A stretch of DNA of 64,000 nt from NCBI GenBank assembly GCA_015478945.1, contig JABUQX010002873.1:1-64000 (forward strand), given 5' to 3'. Positions 40,405 through 51,365 of the stretch are shown piece by piece. The notes under the pieces are model-generated. The model searched no databases and was not told the DNA's origin. It worked only from the letters and a program-made list of their open reading frames with translations. The position numbers and the translations under genes are program-made. This DNA is from Trachelipus rathkii (Eukaryota; Arthropoda; Malacostraca; Isopoda; Trachelipodidae). Every line of letters begins with the position of its first letter. The stretch's first letter is position 1.

Positions 40405-40890
40405 GCATATATATATTTATATATTATATATATATTATATATTTTATATTATATATTATAATATAATATATATATATATTAATATTATATAATATATAAT
40501 ATATATATAATATATATAAATATATATATATATATATATTATTAATAATATATATATATTATAATATATATATATATATATATTAATATATATATTTATT
40601 TTATATATATATTATATTATATATATATTTATATTATATTATATATATATAAATAATATATAATATATATAATTAATAATATATATAATATATATATATA
40701 ATATATATATATATTATATATATATATATAATTATATATTATTAATATATATATATATATATATATAAATATATATAATAATATATATAATATAAAATTT
40801 TATAATTTTATTTATAAAATATATATATATATATATATTATATATAATATATATATTTATATTATATATATATATTATATATAATATATG
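40405..40890. repeat. (TA)n-rich array
   Basis: About 485 bases of TA and ATTA steps form the right flank of the palindrome. The array is non-coding. Confidence 0.85.
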
Positions 40891-40914
40891 AGATGGACAA
40901 AATATCTATTTTCT

Positions 40915-41035
40915 AATATTCACGAATGAGATTTTTTTTTTAATATTTGCGAATGCGAAAGCGATTATATTATTTTAATTCTCGCGAATGGGAATGAGAA
41001 TAATTTCCCTTAATATTCGCGAATGCGAATGTTAA
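40915..41035. repeat. Short GCGAATG-motif cluster
   Basis: Four copies of a [CA]CGAATG[CAG]GA-type motif occur at about 40,921, 40,949, 40,983 and 41,019, spaced roughly 28-36 bases apart, the last inside TATTCGCGAATGCGAATG. CpG-containing words of this kind stand out in the A/T-rich context. They could be subterminal repeats of the hAT element whose transposase relic begins 500 bp away, but no terminal inverted repeat links them. Confidence 0.5.
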
Positions 41036-41249
41036 TTCTGCATATTGTTAGTAGGCGTGGTCTATAAAAAAAGGGGAGGGGCTACTAAAATTTCACACCT
41101 GACCTAGCCTAACATAAATTTTTTCAAAATATTTGCTTCAACTGTAAGAAATAATATTGAAAAAATAAATTGAATGCATAAAAAAGTTAATTTTCCATAT
41201 TTCCATTATACAGAATTAGAAGCCACACTTCTTACACGCATCTTACCAA

Positions 41250-41405
41250 CCTCTTTCCCCAACCTTTCCTCAACCTCTTTCCTCAACCCCTTTCCTCAAA
41301 CTTATTTCCTCAACCTCTTTCCTCAACCTCTTTCCTCAACCTTTTTCTCAAAACTCTTTCCTCAACTTCTTTCCCTCAACCTCTTTCCTCAACCTCCTTC
41401 CTTTC
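41250..41405 (+). repeat. 13-bp minisatellite (CCTCAACCTCTTT)n
   Basis: About twelve head-to-tail units of CCTCAACCTCTTT, with small variants, span about 155 bases. The unit length is not a multiple of three. The 84-codon plus-strand frame crossing it (41,174-41,428) reads as a shifting Pro/Phe/Leu/Asn pattern and is unlikely to be a gene. Confidence 0.8.
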
Positions 41406-41546
41406 AAAGAAGGAAATTACTTCATTAATTTATATATCTACAATGGATAGTACAACCAATAGTTGAAATCATTTATTAGAAAGTTATACTTCAAATATAA
41501 GAATTTTTCAGTTCTCTCTTATCATTTAATCTATAGGTTTAAGATC

Positions 41547-42820
41547 ATAGGTTAGACCGCTACAGCTAAAGAGATCTTCACTGGCAATACTTGATGGCGG
41601 ACAAGCAAGACAAGATAGGTCCTTGAAAACTGTGAAATATCTGGATATGTCTCAGCATTCATCTTTCACTGTACAAGAGGGTTTTTCGTCAGGAAAAAGG
41701 CAGTTCTATTTGACTCATTGGTCGATGATTTTTAATCCCTGTTTAGAGCAGCTGATTACCCTCATTATCACTGCTTGAATTTAGAAATGAATTCATTACG
41801 TCAGTGACCCTTACGTCAGTGACATTACCTAATTTGTTCTTTGCTCCTCTAGAACTATTTCGGATTTATAGTTTTTAATTTGTTCACATCACATAGTACC
41901 CTAGGTACCCTAGGTACAAAAATTTGGTTTGTTTCTAGGGTCCAAAAAATGTAACTATGCAATCGTAGCTCTCTGTGAAATCAAACCTTTTTGTTAATTT
42001 CTTTCAATATCGTACCTCTCGTCATCTTTATTCTAAGTCTGTCATTGTCTGAGGATTCTAATACTCTCTTCAGAGTTGCTGCGATAGGGATGATGACATA
42101 GCTATTGATGACGATGTTTTGCTAATTATCTTTTTTAATATCTTTAAAGGGTTGGAGTACAATGATACAGTTCATCGGAACAGAATTGTCATGGAATATT
42201 AAGACATTTATTTTATCATTAGATCGGCCGTACAAACAGAGAGTTTTATTAAGTTCTTGTGTCCTTATCATCATTTGCAGAATGCTGTTCCAGTGTCATA
42301 TATTACTGCCAGTTGAGGAACATTAATTATAGTGTATATTTTCTTAAAATCTTCTTGATCCATTGTCTGTTGATTAAAGTGTGCTGGAATTGACTTACAT
42401 TTTAAGAAGACTTCACTGACTGACGTTTGAGATGTCAAACCATTAATGATAAGGTGCAATTGATGACTGACGCAGTTATGTTACTCACTCCAGATAGAAA
42501 TAGGCTTGTTTATATTGGCACAAGCATCTCTCATGATACAGTAAACATCATCTGGATAAAGGTTCTATTTAGCCAACATTTCATTCAATATGTTACTGAG
42601 ATATTCACAACTGCGACATTCAGTGAGTAGTTCAGTGCACAACACATAATTTTAGCTTTTGAAATCCTTGTCTACAGTATGACTAGTCAGAGATATGTAT
42701 AAGAAACTCATGATTGGGCATCTGATCATTCTTCAGTGGAAAAAGCTAACATGTTTGATTGTTTGACGGTGGTTATCAATTCTCAAACTTTAGATTTAAT
42801 ACAGAAATGCATTTTTTCAC
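41547..42820 (-). pseudogene. hAT-family transposase relic
   Basis: hAT transposases cut and paste DNA elements with an RNase H-like DDE domain and dimerise through a C-terminal domain. On the minus strand, in changing frames, the order is: MLAFSTEE and SDAQS near 42,740; YISLTSH-VDKDFK near 42,690; MRDACANINK near 42,520; CVSHQLHLI at about 42,450-42,483 (the usual C..H.L.L.); INGLTSQTSVSEVFLKCKSI near 42,420; LESSDNDR near 42,050; FTESYDCIVTFFGP at about 41,940, corresponding to the usual Y..ATfLDPR; and ACPPSSIASEDLFSCSG at about 41,560-41,609, the dimerisation signature. About 420 codons of core and C-terminus are covered; a BED zinc finger is not seen upstream, where the satellite array begins. 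Stops and single-base shifts break every part, so it is inactive as read. Confidence 0.8.
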
Positions 42821-42849
42821 AAATAATATAACAGTAGTACTTCTTTTGA

Positions 42850-45800
42850 CGTAGTGAGTATAAAAGGATTGTTTTTCTTATCGCCTACCGTTAAGTTCTA
42901 CACGCTTATTATATTCATGTATATTGATGTTAAATTTTGCAGGACGAACCGGAAATAATCCTAAATTAATTGTTTTAATATACGTATTCATGTATTATTT
43001 AGATCCGTTTTCAGATAAATTTAATATTGGGCTCCTACGGTTAATAATTTTAGGCAGAATGATATTGGTGAGGTTTATTCCTTCTCCTTGCACAACCAGT
43101 GAAAAAAAAATTTACATTTGATGTAGTGAAATTATTATTTATTACAAGCCACCGCGTATAAAGGTTCACTTCATCCAAGCTTATTTTATATTGTAATTTA
43201 TGTCATTGGTTTTATGTGTTTGAGAATTATTAGAAGGAAAATTCATAAAAATTTTTGTTTAATTATGTTATTTCCTATTTAGGAACCGGGGTTATTCAGA
43301 TAATAATATTTGGCCTTCCTAGGGGTTATTTTTAGGCAGAGCAAATCTTCGACAAAGAGCCTATTTCAACCTATTATCAACCTTTAATGTTGATTTCTGA
43401 TGTTATTAAAGGTTCTGAAATTGATATATGGTTAGTTTATTTTAAGTGATTTTTTTTGATTAAAAAGAAGCGCGCCGTTATGTTTCTATCAACCCCTTAT
43501 TTATATTATGTTATATGTTTAAAACATATTATGTAATAAATTTAAATATGCCATTAACATCTAAATTTGTTTTTAATTTTGTTATTCATGAGTTAGTTCG
43601 GAGCCTTTCAGGTTAATCAATCTTTGCCCTAAGGGGTTAATTAAGAGCGCCGGTTATTAGAGGTATCCATCCTGCACAACACCGTATGACAGAAAAAAAA
43701 AAAAAAAAATTTACCAATTGATGTAGTATATTTTTCTGATTGTAATTATTGTTTTAATTGATAAATTTCTTAATATAAAAGCCGTTCTACCTCGAGAGCT
43801 TGATCATGCATGTAAAAGTCAGGGGCGGCGATCTACGTCGTATGCCACTTAGTACAGTCCTTCTCATAGCTAAGCCCTAGTAAATAGTCAAGTCTTTTTT
43901 TTGTATTTTCATCATGTGAAATAGCGAAGGGAAATCCATTCTTCTAAATTTTATGTTTTAATATGATATTCATGATAGATCGATTCTTTTCAGATAAATA
44001 ATTTGGAGCTTTCCTAGGTAATTTAGCAGGTATTTGAGGTATCTCCTTGGCACAACCGTGAAGAAAAAAAGTTTACAATGATTAAGAGAATAAAGCGTAG
44101 TCAAGCTATTTATATTTTTATATGTGGTTACAACAGTACTCATTTTTTATGTTCATAATATACAATAGGCATTCTGTTTAGATGCGGTTTTTCAAAATGA
44201 ATTGGGACTCTAGGTAATTAGGCAGGTACAGGCATTGCTGCGTTCTGCCTCATATATCGTGTGACTATCAGTTCATCCAAGTTGGTATTTATACACTTTG
44301 CACTACCAGTGTGAAGAACGGATTGATCCTCTGAACTATCACGTATCGCCTCCGGCCTCCTCCATCTATGTGATCGATCACTCTCTCCATCATCATTTGT
44401 TCAATGATAAAGCGTTAGTCAAGCTTATTATATTGTTAATGTTGATAAGCAAATTTTTCTGTTCAATCATATAAATTTGTATTTCAGTTGAGTAATAATA
44501 ATTGATTGGGTCTTCCACGATAATATTTGGATCCTAGGTAATTAGGCAGGTCGTCATTGAGATCTCATTGCAAAACCGTTGAAAAAATTTACCATAATTT
44601 ACGAACCAGTGCTTGTAGTAATTAGTGTAAAGGTGTCAAGCTTATATTTATAATTGTTATATGTGTTAATAGCAAGGGGGAAATCTAAATTTGTTTAATT
44701 ATTGCATTCAATGTTAGATCGGTTTCAGTAAAAATTAGGGCTAATAGGTAATTTAGGCAGGGTTATGAGGCTATCTCTGATAGTAACAACGTAAAAAATT
44801 TAAGCAATTTGATTTGTAGTATTGATAAAGCGTAGTAAGCTTATTTATATTGTATATGTGCTTAACTTTGTTAATAGCTCAAGGAAATCCTAAATTGTTG
44901 TTAATGTTGTATTTCATGTTAGATCGGTTTTTTTTTTCAGATAATAAATATGGGAGCCTCCCTAGGTAATTTTAAGCAGTGTGTTTGAGGTAATCTCCTT
45001 TGCACAACCAGGTGAAAAATTTACAATTTGATTGTCATAAAACGTAGTTCAACGCTTATTATATTTTAATATGTGTAATAGCAAGGGAAAATCTAAATTT
45101 GTATTAATATGTATCGTCATGTTAAGACTCGGTTTCAGATAATTTAATTTGCGGGGCTGTTGATAATGGTATGGGTGGAGCTCATCTGCATAAAAGTACT
45201 TAAAAACAAACCGTTGACAAAATTTACAGCTTGTCGTAGTGATAAAGCGTAGTCAAGTAATTTAGTCAAGCTTAATATGTGTAATAGCATGGAAATCTAA
45301 ATTTATTTAGTAATATGTAGTTCAATTTCAAAATTCAGATTTAATAATTTGGCTCCTAGGTAATTCAAGTCAGGTGTTTGACGTTACTCCTTTGCACAAC
45401 CGTGAAAAATTTACAATATTGATCGTTAGTATGATAAAAAGTTTTCAAGCTTATTTATATTTTATATGTGTAAATATACGAAATCTAAAATTTGTTATTA
45501 ATATGTATTCATGTTAGTTCGGTTTTCAGATAATAATTTGAGACCCTAGGTGATGTGCTGTTTGAGATATTCTCCTCTATATCGAGAACTCGAAAAAATT
45601 TACATTTTGATTAGTGATAAAGCGTATTAGCTTAGGTAATTATGTATATGTGTAATAGCAAGCAAATCTAAACTTTGTATTTAATATGTATTCATGCTTA
45701 ATCGGTTTCAGATAAAATTATGGGCACGGCTCACTAGGAAATATTTAAGGCAGATGGTGTATTGAAGGTATATCTTCGTTTATTGCACACCGTGATGTTG

Positions 45801-46030
45801 TGAAAAAATTTACCACTCTCTTGACGAAACGGATAAAGCGAAGTTAAGCTTATTTATATTTTATAATTTTGTAATAGTAAAAGGAAATCTAAATTGTTTT
45901 AATATTGTAATCATCGTTAGATCGGTTTCAGAGTTATAATTTGTGGCCCTAGGGTGGTAATTTAGGCAGGGTGAGTTTGAGGTATCTCCTTGCCACATTG
46001 CCAACCGTGAAAAATTTACAATATGATCCA
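42850..46030 (+). repeat. Satellite array, about 181-bp monomer, about 13 units
   Basis: Each unit has, in order: CCTAGGTAATTTAGGCAGG, TTGAGGTATCTCCTTGCACA, ACCGTGAAAAATTTACAATT, GATAAAGCGTAGTCAAGC, TTATTTATATTTTATATGTG, AATAGCAAGGAAATCTAAAT, and ATGTTAGATCGGTTTCAGAT. CCTAGG-type landmarks fall near 43,040, 43,318, 43,626, 44,015, 44,210, 44,530, 44,745, 44,957, 45,153, 45,353, 45,546, 45,735 and 45,950. A consensus assembled by eye is about 181 bp; observed spacing is mostly 185-215 because units carry small insertions, and wider gaps near 43.3-44.0 kb and 44.2-44.5 kb hold extra sequence. Units have no common open frame. The length is close to one nucleosome repeat, as in many centromeric or heterochromatic satellites; such a role here is inference. 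Confidence 0.8.
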
Positions 46031-46439
46031 TGTTGTAGCTTACTCGACAAATCATCATAGACAAATAAGTCCATGATTATTCATCTGCCCGAGCTTACTC
46101 AACAAATTCATCTATCAAATTCAACTTTACTCATAAACTTCATCAATGCCTATAACCCGTGTTAGAGCTTTATTAAGCAATGTTAATTACCAAATAACTC
46201 CGACAATTATCAGCTGGTATCTTACACTTGGTTATTATATTCATGTATTCTTAAAAAATATAGGTGAAGTGTTCGACTATTCTAGAATTAATAATTTTTA
46301 TTTGGTGAGTCTCCTAAGGATAAATTTAGTCATATAGGTATATTTATATTATTGATATGGGTATATTATCCTTTTCACAATTAATGTGAAAGAAAATTTG
46401 AAATTTAAATTAGAAAAGTATTTAAATATTAAGATATTA

Positions 46440-46515
46440 TATTATATTTATATATTAATGAATATATATTTTATGTTATTATAATTATATATATATATAT
46501 ATTATATAATATTAT
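46440..46515. repeat. (TA)n-rich array
   Basis: A short TA/ATTA array closes the region that follows the satellite. Confidence 0.8.
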
Positions 46516-46519
46516 TATA

Positions 46520-48400
46520 GAAGTAGAGTAGCGCGCATACTCGACTTTTCCCAGAATTGCATAATTTGCAGGCCTCATGAGAGTTTAGATCGCCGTAGCG
46601 ACCTTCTATTCTTGAAGATGGATGAATCACTATGGGTACATGTACTGGAGAGCTATTTTCCGTATTATGTGTATTGTTAAAAGGAAATTCGTCCGGTCGA
46701 TGATTGAAAAAAATGAAGGAAAACTCGTGAAAACGAGTTGTGTGCTGTGGAAATGTGTTGTGCTGTGTGGAAAGGAATGAGAAGTGGAGAAGGAGGAGTT
46801 GCATTCTGATGGTGACTTGTGGTAAAGAGCTATGGTAGATTTTGTATAGTGATCTAATTGAGGTTACAGAATTTCTAATGGTTAAAATGTAAGTTGAAAG
46901 TCAAGGTATGGTGCATTGTGTGTTGTACACATTGGTCCATCTTGAAGTTGTTGAAGAGAGTTGCGATTTTCTGGATCAATCTGGACAATGATCGGTTTGG
47001 ATGGCTTGGTTGAGTAAAGAGCTCAGACTTGATTGTGTTAGGTTGATCAAGAAAAGGGATGGTTAACAGAAGGTTTGGGTGTCGGGTTGCTAAATAGAGA
47101 TGTGTTAGGAAGGTGATGATTTCTATGAGAGAGAGGTATAGTGTGTGAGTAATACTTTCTTTAAACAAGAGAGTATTCAGAAGCTTACTGGGGTTGGTGT
47201 TGGTTCGAAGATTATCGAAGTGAAAGGAGGTGAAATAGGGTGGAATCGCCAGGATAATGTAGTATAGGTTGGATGTTAATTCGTGAAGGGGTTAGGAATG
47301 GAATTATCAGATTATTATGTTGTTTTATGTAAATTAGGCTAGTGTGGGCTTGGATGGAAGATAATTAGAAGGAATGGTTAGATTTACGAGTGAGAAGTTA
47401 AGTGAAAGGTATAAGGATAAGTATTTAGAAGCGCTCGCAAGTAAAGTTGATGTGAACAAGTTAAAACTGAACAAATCTGAAGAAATTAAGGAAGCGGTTG
47501 TTAGCAGGCAAGAAGTAGGAAGTAAAGAAATGTGTAACAGTGAGATAGGTAGATTGAAGATGAATGCAAGCGTATAAGTAAAAGAAGCGGGGTGTTGAAT
47601 GATTAAAAGCAAATGATGCAGTTTCAAAAGAAAGATGTTTGGATTATATATCGGAGAAGAAAGAGATACTAAAAGGTGCAATACGTTAGGGGAAAAAAGA
47701 GGTAAATGAACACGTTTAGCGGGGATCGAATGGAAACTTCAAGGGAAATAGGAAGCTTTCTAGCAAGGATGTCCTGGATACCTCAGGAAGGTTAGGAAGG
47801 AGTAAAGGATTTCTGCTTGAAAGAAATATGGATGGTGCATTCCTAACTGATGAATATGGAATGTGAATCTCTTGGGTATATATTGGCAGGAATTGAAATC
47901 TTTCAAAAAGTCTGGGTTTGTGAGTGCACGAAGGAATACGTATGTTGGAGATGAGGTCATTAGTAAGGAGAGTAAAGGTAGAGTGAAAAAGTTGAAATGT
48001 AAAATCTAGCAGGTATAGATGAATATGTTGAAATGATTTCAAACGGAGTAGATATTGTATTGGATATTGAAGTGTGTAACAAAGGTTTAATGTTGGTTTC
48101 GAGGGATTGGAGAGAGCAGTAATAGTACCTATATAAATAAAAATTAAGTAATTAATGAGGGAATTAGTTTCTTGAGTGTTGTAGGAAGATATATTGCTGT
48201 ATTTGGTTTAGAAAGAGGCGTCGAGATGGACTAATGCTGATGGTGAAGAGCAAGGGATTTTGGAAGTTGTAGAGATGTGTGAAATCTTTACTTGAAACAA
48301 ATGATGCGAGAAGAAGAACTTAATGTCTGGTTTATAGGTTTTAATTTTTACCAAGCACTTGACGTATGGTAGATTCCACATCATCAGAAATTTTCCATGC
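46520..48400. other. Purine-rich stretch without an identified gene
   Basis: The plus strand is strongly enriched in A and G over about 1.6 kb. Frames such as 47,374-47,577 plus, which is rich in Lys and Glu, and the overlapping Leu/Ser-rich minus frames at 46,502-48,042 are what such composition produces. Part of it (about 47,750-47,870 plus) reads SSKDVLDTSGRLGRSKGFLL, which looks less random, but it is interrupted and matches no family I know. Confidence 0.4.
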
Positions 48401-48420
48401 AATCGTCCAAATCTATGCTA

Positions 48421-48660
48421 TCATGTTTTGAAGACTGTTATGCAATAAAGAAGAACACAATGTTTTATGATTTCTCTTGTACCTAATACAGACTTCAAAA
48501 CCTTTTGCAAATCTCTTTTAATTCTTTCTTCATTCTTTATCCCCTCTTTATTTTTTTTCATTTTGTAGGCATCCTTCATAAGTTGTATATCTTTCCAATG
48601 CCCATGTCCAAAATGTAGATGTAATTCCATAGTTTTCTCTCCCTTCCCTATGGGTAATTT
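48421..48660 (-). CDS. Unidentified possible exon
   Basis: A 69-codon minus-strand frame starts with MELHLHFGHGHWKDIQ and continues with Lys/Glu-rich sequence of predicted helical character (KDAYKMKKNKEGIKNEERIK). The frame is also open a little way upstream of the ATG. I do not recognise a family, and no convincing splice sites were found. It lies where the plus strand switches from purine-rich to pyrimidine-rich, so the lysine content may reflect composition alone. Confidence 0.2.
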   Translation of the reverse strand, partial: KLPIGKGEKTMELHLHFGHGHWKDIQLMKDAYKMKKNKEGIKNEERIKRDLQKVLKSVLGTREIIKHCVLLYCITVFKT

Positions 48661-49249
48661 ATCCAGTTTTTCTCAAACCAACACTTTTCCTTTTTTTTGA
48701 TCTTTACATGAACTTAAATCTTGATATGTTTTGTTGTTCGCATGTCTAGTATTTTTATTTCTAGAGTCTTGAAACTCCCAAAGTAATTTTATTTTCATAT
48801 CAATTCCCATTTCTCTCTTTCTTGCTTTCTCTACCTATCAACCATGGTTATCTCTAATTACTTACTTTTAATTAAAAAATTTATAATTTCCATTTGGCTA
48901 GTGCTGTATACATTTTTAATGGTTTATATTCCTTGATTTTTAACTTGTCCTTTAAGCTTATTTCGACAACTCCAACACAAAATCATACTTACCCTTTACA
49001 GGGAACTATATGTGTAATGAATAAATTTCTTCGTAAAACTGTGTCAGAATTCCTTCGTATGTCGTCCATTATACTTGCATCTTCCTCTTTTTCTACTCCG
49101 AAATTGCTTACTTTACTTCTTCATTTTGGACCTCACTTGTCACCTTCTTAAAATAGTGTAAAGTTTCTTCCTTTATTGTTTCATTCCCTTGAGGATGTTT
49201 GTGCGTAATAATATTCCTATCCGCATGTTACACATCTCGTTACTTTACC

Positions 49250-49745
49250 TTTTTAATTTATCTTTCTTTCTTTCTCTTTCCTTTTTTCCTTTTTTCTTTT
49301 TCTTTTCTTTTTCTTTTTCTTCTTTTTACTTTTCATTTCTTCTTTTTCTCCCTTTCTCTTCCTTTCTTTTTCTCTTCCTTTTTCTTTTTCTTTCTCTTTT
49401 TCTTCTTTTCCTTTTTATCTTTCTTTCTCTTTTTCTTTCGTTTTCTTTCTTTCTTTCTTCTCTCTCCTCTTTCTTTTTTTCTCTCTTTATCTCCATTCTT
49501 TTCTCTTTCTTTCTCTCTCTTTCTCCTTTCTTTTTCTCTTTTTCTTTCTCCTTTCTTTTTCTCTTTCTCATTTTCTTTTTCTCTTTTTCTTTCCTTTTCT
49601 CTTTCTCTCCTTTCTATCTTTTTTTCCTTTCTTCCTTTCTTTTATTTTTCTTTTTTTCTTCCTTTTTTCCTTTTTTTTCTTTTCATTTTTCTTTTTTTTT
49701 TTTTTTTTTTTCTTTCTTTTATTTCTTTCTCTTTCCTTCTTCCTC
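49250..49745. repeat. Polypyrimidine (CTTTT/CTTTCT)n tract
   Basis: About 495 bases consist almost wholly of C and T on the plus strand, with very rare A and G. Units vary between CTTT, CTTTTT and CTTTCT. Long Phe/Ser/Leu frames on the plus strand and Lys/Arg/Glu frames on the minus strand are translations of the tract. Mirror-symmetric polypyrimidine of this kind can adopt triplex (H-DNA) structure; this is known for the sequence class and untested here. Confidence 0.9.
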
Positions 49746-49929
49746 GCTAAGTTGAGGAATTTCTTTATTCCCCACATCAAATTCACACAAATCAGTTGAG
49801 AGAGGAAATATCAATTGTATTTCCGGACCTCACCGTATCCCAAACCCTGCCAACTTATTCGTCCATCATGATAGCGGTGACTGCGTCAGTGAACAGAATA
49901 AGCAACATCACTACAGAAGGGAGTTAATA

Positions 49930-50480
49930 CCATATTTTTGGATTCCAGAAGCACTCTGCAGGCGTTTCAGGAGTCTAACAAAATATCACCTTTGATCTCT
50001 GGCCATTTAGAGGTTCAGCTGCTCGTTGCATGTGAAGAAGGATATTATGTTCAATTTAATCCCTACCTATGTGGATGTAACAGGAAACGAACAGGCCGAT
50101 AGGGTGGCCAAGCACGCGGCAACCCACAGGGTAACAAATGAACAGTGCCCTCTACCCGATATAAGAGGGGGGGGGCACATATCAACAACAGATTTTTACA
50201 TAACTATTCCTCTCATGCTGGCAGACATATTGAGCGAAGAATACTGCCGTAACCACTTTCGTACCGTCAAACCATCTCATTGAACAATAGGTCGTCTTCA
50301 TGCGAAGGAGTCTTTTAGGCTCGTGGTTCTGATTTGGTTACGTGTAAGAACGCAGTATACCCATGGATTGCTCATGACGCAGAAGCCACTCCTCCTGCCC
50401 ATTCGCCTGCTTAAATCACCCTCAGACACAAGCTCTTCCTGATATGCACCCTTTGACAATCACCATACTGACAGACGAAG
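49930..50480 (+). pseudogene. LINE ORF2 C-terminal fragment with RNase H domain
   Basis: RNase H removes the RNA strand during retrotransposition, and some jockey-superfamily elements carry it after the reverse transcriptase. The plus strand reads FLDSRSTLQAFQES at about 49,937, corresponding to the family's [YF]SDSRSALQAI catalytic-Asp block. After a frameshift near 50,030 it reads IPTYVDVTGNEQADRVAKHA at about 50,053-50,112, corresponding to the conserved IPSHVGI.GNE.AD..AK block. Further on, LRVRTQYTHGLLMTQ at about 50,340 resembles the terminal region with its usual zinc-binding cysteines, which are not preserved here. No reverse transcriptase is found upstream, where the polypyrimidine tract lies, so this is a 5'-truncated copy. 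It is unlikely to be the same copy as the 36.9-39.7 kb element. Confidence 0.75.
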
Positions 50481-51180
50481 GTAGCAATTCGAGAATTGAA
50501 TAATTACAGTTATTGGTTTATAATAGAGAGTCGTGTGATGTGGTCCACAGTAAACCAAACATATTTAAGATGTCTGACAATATGCATACAATATGCATAT
50601 ATATGATATATGCACTATACAGTATGCATTTATAAATATGTCAAAGTATGAAGAATAGCTTTTATTCAAATTATGTTTCTGCAGTTTCTTCTCTTTTATG
50701 TTTGGAAACTTTATTTTTTTTATGTCTTTTGTATTTTTATTATTGTTTTTATGATTTTTTTTTATTCAGTTGACTACTCACTAGAGACAGAGCCCTATCA
50801 AGGAGGGGGTGTTGCACCTAAGAAGTTCATCAACTAACGAAATTGCGCAGATCAGACGAAAGCTTTTAAGTGAGTTAGAGATTTATATTCAGCAGGGAAC
50901 ACAGAAAGGAAAGAGGATTTAACTTGACAGAGGATGCCTGGCAGAAGGAGCACGCAGCGAACTAGCCCTGGAGTTACAATATTACACAAAACTCAATGCG
51001 CTACAACACCCTTTGTGCTACGAGGGCGTCGTAAGGTAGAGTGATGAAAGTTCACTCGAGCACTGCCGCTGCAGGTCCTATAGAAAAGAGTGAAAGCACC
51101 AACCATTCGGCCGCAAGCGGGGGGGAATTTTAAAGAGGGTGTAAAGTAATGTTAAATCTGTCTTTTTTACTATTTTACTT
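50481..51180. other. Possible 3' untranslated remnant of the LINE; no gene
   Basis: No open frame is supported. TATGCAT-containing palindromic words cluster at 50,580-50,630. G+C content is somewhat higher at 50,800-51,120. Whether this is the LINE tail or unrelated host sequence cannot be decided by reading. Confidence 0.35.
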
Positions 51181-51184
51181 TTGG

Positions 51185-51365
51185 GTGAGATTGGCCCATT
51201 TGGTTGAGGGGATTTGGGGAATCCCCTATCCCATTTTTTTAACTTAAATATTTCCTTTTGCACTAGTATAATACATCGTAAAAATTTTTGCCACAATTAG
51301 TTTTATTTCTTTTTCATCAAGTAAAAATAATTTTATTTCTATTATCATAAATATAAATTAATTAT
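51185..51365 (-). repeat. Dispersed repeat R2, inverted copy
   Basis: Read on the minus strand, this segment aligns with 55,395-55,575 on the plus strand. Shared blocks in order are GATAATAGAAATA, a GAAAAAGAAATAAAA-type block, TGCAAAAATTTTTAC or its close variant, AAATATTTAA, a poly-A to TGG step and GGGGATTCCC. Both copies are preceded by TA-rich sequence. No coding content is recognised; the 72-codon minus-strand frame over it is not shared by the other copy. Confidence 0.6.

Noticed and set aside
42850..46030. CRISPR array
   Set aside because: Monomers are about 181 bp with no short repeat/unique spacer alternation, and the window is eukaryotic.
47334..48042. Leu/Ser/His-rich minus-strand frames of about 100 codons
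   Set aside because: The complementary strand is purine-rich, so the antisense frames are open by composition; no domain is recognisable.
49189..49786. Long Phe/Ser/Leu (plus) and Lys/Arg/Glu (minus) open frames, up to 188 codons
   Set aside because: They are direct translations of the polypyrimidine tract; all frames are open because the tract has almost no A or G, so length is no evidence of coding.
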